This document shows, one piece after another, positions 33,333 through 38,861 of a stretch of 38,861 nt of DNA; within the stretch, counting starts at the first letter, position 1; every line of letters starts with the position of its first letter. The notes beneath the pieces were generated by a model, which did not search any database, was not told the origin of the DNA, and saw only the letters and a program-made list of their open reading frames with translations. The stretch comes from Tissierellia bacterium. GTDB lineage: Bacteria; Bacillota; Clostridia; Tissierellales; Peptoniphilaceae. The stretch lies in NCBI GenBank assembly GCA_030538075.1, contig JAUNUQ010000023.1, positions 1-38,861 on the forward strand. Direction: 5' to 3'. The translations under genes were made by a program, and so were the position numbers.

Positions 33333-35303
33333 CTAATCTATTTGTATGAGCTTCTCCGCACATTTGATCACTGCCTCGGCAGTGATGCCAAAATGCTCAA
33401 AGAGCTGTCCTGCCGGTGCCGAGGCTCCAAATCCTTCCATGCCGATAATCGCTCCATATGGAACATATTTATGCCATCCCATTGGGCTAGCCGCCTCAAC
33501 GGCAATTCGCTTCGTCATAGCCTTTGGCAGTACTGCTTCTTTGTATTCCTCTGGTTGTTGATCAAAGAGCTCCCAGCTGGGCATAGAGACTACTCGTACA
33601 CCGATGTCCCTTGCATATAGCTGCTCTGCAGCTGCCGTGATCAGCTCAACCTCTGATCCTGAAGCCATCAAGATCAAGCTCGGATCGCCATAGTCCTTTA
33701 GGATATATCCACCCTGTAGGGCATCCCGTCCAGTGCCCTCCAGATTCTTTAGCTTTTGGCGGGTCAATGCCAAAGTCGTCGGTCCATCTGTATGGCTGAT
33801 GGCAAAACTCCACGCTGCTGCCGTCTCTCTGGCATCGCAGGGGCGGAAATTCACCAAGCCGGGGATGGCACGCAGCATCGCCATTTGCTCAATGGGCTGA
33901 TGGGTTGGACCATCTTCTCCTACTCCAATGCTGTCATGAGTAAATACATAGATCACCCGCTGCTTCATCAGCGAAGAAAGCCGAATCGCTGGCTTCATAT
34001 AGTCACTGAAGATCAGGAAGGTCGCACAATAGGGAATGACTCCGCCATGCAGGGCAAGGCCATTGCAAATGGCTCCCATCGCATGTTCTCGAACTCCAAA
34101 ATGGACATTGGAACCCCCAAAGGCGCCCCTCTTAAAGGACTCTCGATTCTTCATGTCGGATTTATTTGAGGGAGATAGATCCGCCGACCCACCGAAGAGC
34201 TGCGGGAGCTTTTCCGCCAATCGATTGAGCACGATCCCCGAGGACTCTCGTGTCGCCATATCCTTCTCAAAGCCATAGTATTCTTCGTCGAAGATACTCT
34301 GGTCTATCTCTTTCGTGTAGGCATTTTCAAAGGCCTCTGCCAGTTCTGGATTTTTTTGCTTATAGTCTTCAAAAAGGGCATTCCAAGCATCTTCTCTCTG
34401 CTGTTGGAGTTCTAATAGCCGCTCAGTATGGGCCTTTACCTCTTCTGGCACGGTGAAGGACTCTTCATAAGCCCAGCCGAGATTTGCCTTAAAACTGGGC
34501 ATGTTTTCAATTCCAAGGGGCTCTCCATGGGCAGATGCCTTCCCCTCTTTCGTGGAGCCAAATCCGATCTTCGTGCGGATCTCGATCATCGATGGCCGAT
34601 CCGATTCCTTTGCCTTTTCAACGGCAAGATTGATCGCATCCAAACTGGTTCCGTCTTCGACAAGTTGAACATCCCAGCTCAAAGCCCTATATCGATCGGC
34701 CACACTTTCTGTGAAGGCCAGATTTGTCGATCCTTCAATGGTGATATCATTGGAATCATACAACACGATCAATTTCGACAGGCCGAGATGTCCTGCTAAG
34801 GAGGAGGCTTCATTCGTAATCCCTTCCATCATACATCCATCACCGGCGATGGCATAGGTGTAGTGGTCTACGATTTTGTGTTCTGCCGTGTTGTATTGGG
34901 CCGCCAGGTGTTCCTCTGCCATGGCCATACCCACTGCCATGGCCAAGCCCTGTCCAAGGGGTCCCGTTGTCGCTTCCACTCCCACAGTATGCCCATATTC
35001 CGGGTGGCCAGGTGTCAGAGAATTCATCTGACGGAAGTTCTTCAACTCCTCCATAGAAAGCCCATATCCAAACACATGTAACAGCGAATACAGTAGCGCT
35101 GAGCCATGGCCAGCTGACAGAATAAATCGATCTCGATTCACCCACTCTGGGTTCTTCGGATTGTGATTCATCTGGTCGGCCCAAAGGGCATAGGCCATCG
35201 GTGCCGCTCCCAAGGGCAGGCCCGGATGTCCTGAGTTCGCCTGTTGAACCTGCTCTGCAGATAGGACCCGTAACGTGTTCACTGTCAAGTTCTTAATATC
35301 CAT
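33333..35303 (-). CDS. tkt: Transketolase
   Basis: Thiamine-diphosphate enzyme of the non-oxidative pentose phosphate pathway, exchanging two-carbon units between sugar phosphates. 656 residues; [18 protein letters not shown] (21-38) and the ThDP motif beginning GDG at 154 ([12 protein letters not shown]) are canonical, with [18 protein letters not shown]-like [18 protein letters not shown] in the pyrimidine domain. AGGAGG lies 5 nt before the ATG. A good promoter is at 35335-35363. It links to the adjacent glycolytic operon through glyceraldehyde-3-phosphate and to deoxyribose/ribose catabolism. Confidence 0.97.
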   Translation of the reverse strand: MDIKNLTVNTLRVLSAEQVQQANSGHPGLPLGAAPMAYALWADQMNHNPKNPEWVNRDRFILSAGHGSALLYSLLHVFGYGLSMEELKNFRQMNSLTPGHPEYGHTVGVEATTGPLGQGLAMAVGMAMAEEHLAAQYNTAEHKIVDHYTYAIAGDGCMMEGITNEASSLAGHLGLSKLIVLYDSNDITIEGSTNLAFTESVADRYRALSWDVQLVEDGTSLDAINLAVEKAKESDRPSMIEIRTKIGFGSTKEGKASAHGEPLGIENMPSFKANLGWAYEESFTVPEEVKAHTERLLELQQQREDAWNALFEDYKQKNPELAEAFENAYTKEIDQSIFDEEYYGFEKDMATRESSGIVLNRLAEKLPQLFGGSADLSPSNKSDMKNRESFKRGAFGGSNVHFGVREHAMGAICNGLALHGGVIPYCATFLIFSDYMKPAIRLSSLMKQRVIYVFTHDSIGVGEDGPTHQPIEQMAMLRAIPGLVNFRPCDARETAAAWSFAISHTDGPTTLALTRQKLKNLEGTGRDALQGGYILKDYGDPSLILMASGSEVELITAAAEQLYARDIGVRVVSMPSWELFDQQPEEYKEAVLPKAMTKRIAVEAASPMGWHKYVPYGAIIGMEGFGASAPAGQLFEHFGITAEAVIKCAEKLIQID

Positions 35304-35334
35304 ATTCTCCTCCTAAACTCTTCTTTCTTTCATC

Positions 35335-35363
35335 AGTGTATCAGGGTTTTTTCAGAAAAGCAA
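35335..35363 (-). promoter_or_regulatory. Promoter of tkt
   Basis: Minus strand -35 TTGCTT (35358-35363), 17-bp spacer, extended -10 TGATACACT (hexamer 35335-35340). Confidence 0.75.
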
Positions 35364-35405
35364 TGCTAAAACAGTTTACCAAAATAAAAATCGGGAATAG
35401 CCCCT

Positions 35406-35433
35406 TTGAATTGAACATATGTTCTGTTACAAT
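35406..35433 (+). promoter_or_regulatory. LexA-controlled promoter of the Y-family polymerase
   Basis: -35 TTGAAT (35406-35411) and -10 TACAAT (35428-35433), 16-bp spacer. The spacer holds GAACATATGTTC (35413-35424), a perfect Firmicutes SOS (LexA/DinR) box. LexA bound there would block RNA polymerase directly. Confidence 0.88.
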
Positions 35434-35467
35434 GTCAGTACAGATCAAGGGGATCAAGGAGGATTCT

Positions 35468-36709
35468 ATGACACATAAAATTTTCCATATCGACGTCAAC
35501 TCAGCCTATCTCTCCTGGGAGGCCGCCTATCAGCTTCAACATGGCGCCACCCTCGATTTGCGTACCATTCCCTCCATCGTCGGTGGCGATATAGAAAAGC
35601 GGCATGGCATCGTCCTGGCCAAATCCATCCCCGCAAAGAAATATGGCATTCAAACCGGAGAATCCGTTGCCTCTGCCAAGCTCAAATGCCCCGAATTGAT
35701 CAGCATCCCACCCCATTATGAGCGCTATGTCAACGCCAGCAACGCCATGGTGGAACTAATCCAAGAGTATTCTCCTCTGGTGCAGCGCTATTCCATTGAC
35801 GAACTCTTTATGGACTACTTCGACTCCACTCGGGACCCGGTGGACGCCGCCGAAGAGATCAAGGACCGGATCCGCAATGAACTGGGCTTCACCGTCAATG
35901 TGGGCATTGGGGACAACAAGCTCTTGGCCAAGATGGCCTCCGATTTTCAAAAACCGGATCGGGTCCATACCCTGTATAGAGAAGAGATTCCAGAAAAGAT
36001 GTGGCCCCTTCCCATCCGGGACCTCTTCATGGTAGGGCGCCGCACGGAAAAAAAGCTCCTCTCCCGAGGCATCACCACCATTGGGGAATTGGCCCAAAGC
36101 AGCCGGGAATACCTACTCTCCTGGTTAAAAAAACCGGGACTCACCATCTGGGAATTTGCCAACGGGATCGAATCTACTCAGGTCCGCATCGATCCCATGC
36201 CCGTCAAGAGCGTCGGCAACTCCACCACCCTTCCCTTTGATGTTCGGGACAGAGGGGAAGCGGATATGGTCCTACTCGCCATCTCGGAAATGGTGGGGAT
36301 GCGTCTGCGCTCCATTTCCATGCGCAGTGCCGTCATCCACGTGGGCTTCAAAGACAGCGAGTTTAATTACTATGGTATGGAGCGCAAACTCTACACCCCA
36401 ACCAATTCCACCAAGGAGATCTATCGACATGCCGCCCTCCTCCTCACCCGCATCTGGAACAATCAACCCATCCGCGCCATGTCCGTTCGGGCCGGGAGAC
36501 TCTCCGACGATACGGCCATCCAACTCTCCCTCTATGATCACTTCTCTGAAAAAGATGAAAATCTAGACGAGACCATCGACCATATCCGAGGAAAATACGG
36601 CCTAGACTCCATGCAAAAATCCGTCTTCCTCCACTCCGGCATCTCCCCCGTCATCGGCGGAGTGATCCGAGAAAAAGAATATCCCCTAATGAGCAGCTTG
36701 CTCACTTAG
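35468..36709 (+). CDS. Y-family DNA polymerase (Pol IV/UmuC-like)
   Basis: Translesion polymerase of 413 residues from the ATG at 35468 (AAGGAGG 5 nt upstream; an earlier open stretch contains the promoter). Catalytic acids are D9 (HIDVNSAY) and D111-E112 (YSIDELFMD). VGIGDNKLLAKMASDFQKPD and a helix-hairpin-helix segment near MVGRRTEKKLLSRGI follow, and the little-finger domain takes the C-terminal third. Near residue 350, QLSLYD resembles the beta-clamp-binding motif. It is preceded by a perfect LexA box, so induced by DNA damage. Followed after 18 bp by a small partner gene. Confidence 0.93.
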   Translation: MTHKIFHIDVNSAYLSWEAAYQLQHGATLDLRTIPSIVGGDIEKRHGIVLAKSIPAKKYGIQTGESVASAKLKCPELISIPPHYERYVNASNAMVELIQEYSPLVQRYSIDELFMDYFDSTRDPVDAAEEIKDRIRNELGFTVNVGIGDNKLLAKMASDFQKPDRVHTLYREEIPEKMWPLPIRDLFMVGRRTEKKLLSRGITTIGELAQSSREYLLSWLKKPGLTIWEFANGIESTQVRIDPMPVKSVGNSTTLPFDVRDRGEADMVLLAISEMVGMRLRSISMRSAVIHVGFKDSEFNYYGMERKLYTPTNSTKEIYRHAALLLTRIWNNQPIRAMSVRAGRLSDDTAIQLSLYDHFSEKDENLDETIDHIRGKYGLDSMQKSVFLHSGISPVIGGVIREKEYPLMSSLLT

Positions 36710-36727
36710 TCTATTTGGGAGGTTTTT

Positions 36728-36994
36728 ATGAAAGTCATTATGCGCGAGATCGAAATGCTGGCTTATTTTGATCAGAAGGGATATCCGAAACCCATTCGCC
36801 TCCGAATCGGCAACGAGGACTCCGAGGAGAAAACCATCATCCAGATCGAGTGTATTGCTGGCATTCAAGAAGACCGCCGAGCTGGTAATTTGATGGTTCG
36901 CTATCAATGTCAAGGCATCCTCCATGGCCGTATGCGCCCCTTTGAAATCTATTATGAGACGACAAAATACAAATGGTTTTTATATAAAATATGA
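36728..36994 (+). CDS. Small conserved protein downstream of the Y-family polymerase
   Basis: An 88-residue protein beginning MKVIMREIEMLAYFDQKGYP and ending KYKWFLYKI. It looks like a compact beta-rich domain with no signal or membrane segment. GGGAGG is 5 nt before the ATG, and it is 18 bp after the polymerase, so it should be part of the same SOS unit. From memory, similar small proteins sit behind Y-family polymerases in other Clostridia, but no function is established. It is not clearly of the YolD family that occupies this position in Bacillus. Confidence 0.75.
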   Translation: MKVIMREIEMLAYFDQKGYPKPIRLRIGNEDSEEKTIIQIECIAGIQEDRRAGNLMVRYQCQGILHGRMRPFEIYYETTKYKWFLYKI

Positions 36995-37021
36995 TGGGAG
37001 AAAAAAGAACCCATCGGCAAA

Positions 37022-37058
37022 AAGACCACTGATTCGGAGACACCGAAACAGTGGTCAA
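37022..37058. terminator. Terminator between the SOS unit and selO
   Basis: GACCACTG (37024-37031) pairs with CAGTGGTC (37049-37056), with an inner TTCGG/CCGAA helix. The minus strand continues TTTTT, so it mainly ends selO; the plus side has AAAATTTT. Confidence 0.8.
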
Positions 37059-37118
37059 AATTTTATATTCGCTGGAGGGGCGACCCATCATAACTGCCCC
37101 TACTACCCAAGTCCAATC

Positions 37119-38579
37119 CTAAGTCCCGCAAAATGTGCGATAGGGCTGCTCTGATGCCATTGGCGTTTGGGAGTATTCATCCTGCTCAGATGAATAGGAA
37201 TAGGGATCTTCAAGGACTTTGAGAAATCTTTGAATCTTTGAAAAATCCCCCTGCTCCGTAGCAGCACTTAAGGCAGATTCCACCAAGTGGTTTCTTGGAA
37301 TCACAGAGGGATTTGCCTTTTTCATCTGGGTTTGAGCCTCTTCCATACTCACCCCTCGCGCCAAAAGTCTCTCTTTCCATCTCCTGAGCCAATCGTCAAA
37401 TTTGACAGAGGACATCTCAGAACTTTCCTCTTCCCCAATGGTCAGAGCTCGAAAGGTATTTGTGTAATCTGCGCCAGTAGACTCCATTAAATCCAGTAAT
37501 TCTTGAATCACAGCAATGTCCTCTTGGCTGGGATTCACCAAGGCCAATTTCTTTCCCATCACCAAAAAATACTCTCTCCTAAAGATCTCTGATGCCCCTT
37601 CAATTTCTCCCTGTGCGAAAGAGAGAGCCTTTTCAGAATCTTCATCTAATAGGGGGAGTAAACTCTCAGCGAAACGGGCCAAATTCCACTGTCCAATATA
37701 AGGCTGCCTTCCATAAGCATATCTTCCCTGTCGATCAATGGAGCTGAATACAGTATTTAAACTATAACTATCCATAAAGGCACATGGTCCATAGTCAATG
37801 GTCTCTCCAGAAATGGTCATATTGTCCGTATTCATCACTCCATGGATAAATCCAACCCCCATCCACTTGGCAATGAGCTCTGCCTGGCTCCGAATCACCT
37901 GACTCAAAAGCGATCGGTAGGGATTTTCTAAATTTTTCAGACCTGGATAATGGCGCCGAATAGTATAATCGGCAAGCTCTTGCAATTCCTCCAAATCACC
38001 CCATTTGGCAGCATATTCAAATGTCCCAACTCGGATATGACTGGCTGCCACCCGAATTATCATGGCACCTTCAAGTTTTTCTTCCCTATGAACACTTTCG
38101 CCAGTGCCAATGACAGCTAGACTCCGACTAGTGGGAATACCGAGACCATGCATGGCTTCGCTGATTATATACTCTCGCAGCATAGGCCCTAAGGCAGCTT
38201 TGCCGTCTCCTCCCCGAGAATACGGTGTGCGTCCCGATCCCTTAAGCTGAATATCTACCCATTTTCCATCGACAGTTAGATGTTCTCCTAATAATACCGC
38301 CCTTCCATCTCCAAGCATGGTAAAATAGCCAAACTGATGGCCTGCATAAGCCTGTGAGATCGGAGTCATCTCCTCTTTTTTTACCTTCCCCAATATTAAA
38401 TTCAATCCATCCTCTGTGAAGAGATTCTCTGAATTAAGTCCCAAATGACGGGAAAGTTTTTCGTTTTTTAAAATCCAATACGGATTTTTAAAAGGTTCTG
38501 GCCATTGTTTCGCATAAAAAACCTCTGGCAATAAAAGGTATGTGTTATCATAATTCCAACCGATATCTTTTAGCTTCAT
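37119..38579 (-). CDS. selO: SelO family protein adenylyltransferase (YdiU/UPF0061)
   Basis: Pseudokinase-fold enzyme that transfers AMP to Ser/Thr/Tyr of proteins (protein AMPylation), linked in model organisms to redox stress. 486 residues, full length. Conserved elements: YAGHQFGYFTMLGDGRA, KGSGRTPYSRGGDGKAALG (about 113-131), HGVMNTDNM and DYGPCAFMD (metal/nucleotide ligands). The C terminus YRTFCGT keeps a cysteine close to the end, where eukaryotic homologues have selenocysteine. AGGGAGG precedes the ATG. Monocistronic. Confidence 0.95.
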   Translation of the reverse strand: MKLKDIGWNYDNTYLLLPEVFYAKQWPEPFKNPYWILKNEKLSRHLGLNSENLFTEDGLNLILGKVKKEEMTPISQAYAGHQFGYFTMLGDGRAVLLGEHLTVDGKWVDIQLKGSGRTPYSRGGDGKAALGPMLREYIISEAMHGLGIPTSRSLAVIGTGESVHREEKLEGAMIIRVAASHIRVGTFEYAAKWGDLEELQELADYTIRRHYPGLKNLENPYRSLLSQVIRSQAELIAKWMGVGFIHGVMNTDNMTISGETIDYGPCAFMDSYSLNTVFSSIDRQGRYAYGRQPYIGQWNLARFAESLLPLLDEDSEKALSFAQGEIEGASEIFRREYFLVMGKKLALVNPSQEDIAVIQELLDLMESTGADYTNTFRALTIGEEESSEMSSVKFDDWLRRWKERLLARGVSMEEAQTQMKKANPSVIPRNHLVESALSAATEQGDFSKIQRFLKVLEDPYSYSSEQDEYSQTPMASEQPYRTFCGT

Positions 38580-38640
38580 TTGTTCCTCCCTAGAAGTGAT
38601 CCCTCCGTTAACAGGACAATGTATAGTCTCAGTTGATTAG

Positions 38641-38670
38641 ATAATACCCTATCGAAATTTCTTAAATCAA
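38641..38670 (-). promoter_or_regulatory. Candidate promoter of selO
   Basis: Minus strand -35 TTGATT (38665-38670), 18-bp spacer, -10 TATTAT (38641-38646). The -35 overlaps the T-run of the tRNA terminator. Confidence 0.5.
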
Positions 38671-38708
38671 AAAAGAGTCCATATGATCATCCGATCAGAT
38701 AGACTCTA
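38668..38708 (-). terminator. Terminator after the tRNA genes
   Basis: Minus strand AGAGTC (38702-38707) pairs with GACTCT (38674-38679), inner TGATC/GATCA helix, then TTTTTT. It lies directly after the tRNA-Arg 3' end. Confidence 0.75.
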
Positions 38709-38711
38709 ACT

Positions 38712-38788
38712 TGGCGTGCCACGAGAGATTCGAACTCCCGGTCTCTCGGTTCGTAGCCGAGTGCTTTATCCAGCTAAGCTAGTGGCAC
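38712..38788 (-). tRNA. tRNA-Arg (anticodon ACG)
   Basis: 77 nt on the minus strand with perfect acceptor stem GTGCCAC/GTGGCAC and encoded CCA (38712-38714). The anticodon stem is CTCGG/CCGAG around loop CTACGAA (anticodon ACG); the T-loop is TTCGAAT. Reads CGN codons after A-to-I editing. Confidence 0.97.
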
Positions 38789-38808
38789 AAAACTCTGTCC
38801 CGAGTTTA

Positions 38809-38861
38809 TGGAGCGGAAGACGAGATTCGAACTCGCGACCCTCGCCTTGGCAAGGCGATGC
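38809..38861 (-). tRNA. tRNA-Gly (anticodon GCC), 5' part beyond the window
   Basis: Minus strand. Encoded CCA at 38809-38811, acceptor 3' strand CTTCCGC, T-loop TTCGAAT, and anticodon stem TCGCC/GGCGA around TTGCCAA (anticodon GCC). The D arm and acceptor 5' strand lie beyond the right edge. Probably cotranscribed with tRNA-Arg, 20 bp downstream. Confidence 0.92.

Overview
The window looks like a low-to-mid GC Firmicutes chromosome, most likely a Clostridia-class anaerobe. The basis is the CggR-type glycolytic operon, the secG-rnr-smpB neighbourhood, a K+-dependent membrane pyrophosphatase, an EFR1-like ferredoxin, strong AGGAGG ribosome sites and frequent TTG starts. I cannot name a genus. 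It is ordinary chromosome with one patch of decayed mobile and repeated DNA near 3.2-3.9 kb and another at 12.5-14.8 kb.

Layout. 1-174: start of a membrane protein running off the left edge. 372-3110 (minus): cbiM-cbiN-cbiQ-cbiO cobalt transporter behind a cobalamin riboswitch with its own intrinsic terminator. 3196-3869: 96-bp structured direct repeats on both sides of a ~245-bp imperfect palindrome. 3940-4791: YpfJ-type metallopeptidase. 4977-6206: lipid-type GT4 glycosyltransferase. 6290-8664 (minus): deoC-cdd-pdp nucleoside salvage operon. 8867-11006 (plus): GntR regulator, polysaccharide-deacetylase lipoprotein and a ModE-like HTH protein. 11203-12524: PadR regulator with a palindromic operator, translationally overlapped with an alpha/beta hydrolase. 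12548-14810: a scarred insertion holding a dead group II intron, an intact HxlR/nitroreductase pair, unidentified debris, and a second copy of the hydrolase 3' end.

14876-22924 (minus): CNNM/CorC-like membrane protein, preceded by the run rnr, smpB, zincin, membrane J-domain protein, zinc-ribbon protein, TPM protein and EFR1-like ferredoxin. 23058-25317: secG-hppA. 25596-32591: cggR-gap-pgk-tpiA-gpmI-eno, the complete triose half of glycolysis under a CggR-like regulator with operator palindromes just downstream of its promoter. A 115-nt structured RNA sits between gap and pgk. 32723-35303: tkt followed by a YedK/HMCES-like abasic-site protein. 35468-36994: Y-family DNA polymerase with a perfect LexA box and a small partner gene. 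37119-38579: SelO. The right edge has tRNA-Arg(ACG) and a truncated tRNA-Gly(GCC).

The genes tie together around central carbon flux. DeoC and transketolase feed glyceraldehyde-3-phosphate into the gap-eno operon, and the pyrophosphatase recovers energy from biosynthetic pyrophosphate as an ion gradient. RNase R and SmpB handle RNA turnover and stalled ribosomes. The most novel-looking items are the gap-pgk intergenic RNA, the NADP-like residues of the glycolytic GAPDH, the 96-bp repeat/palindrome block, and the J-domain/zinc-ribbon/TPM membrane module. No clear phage, CRISPR or defence system was seen.
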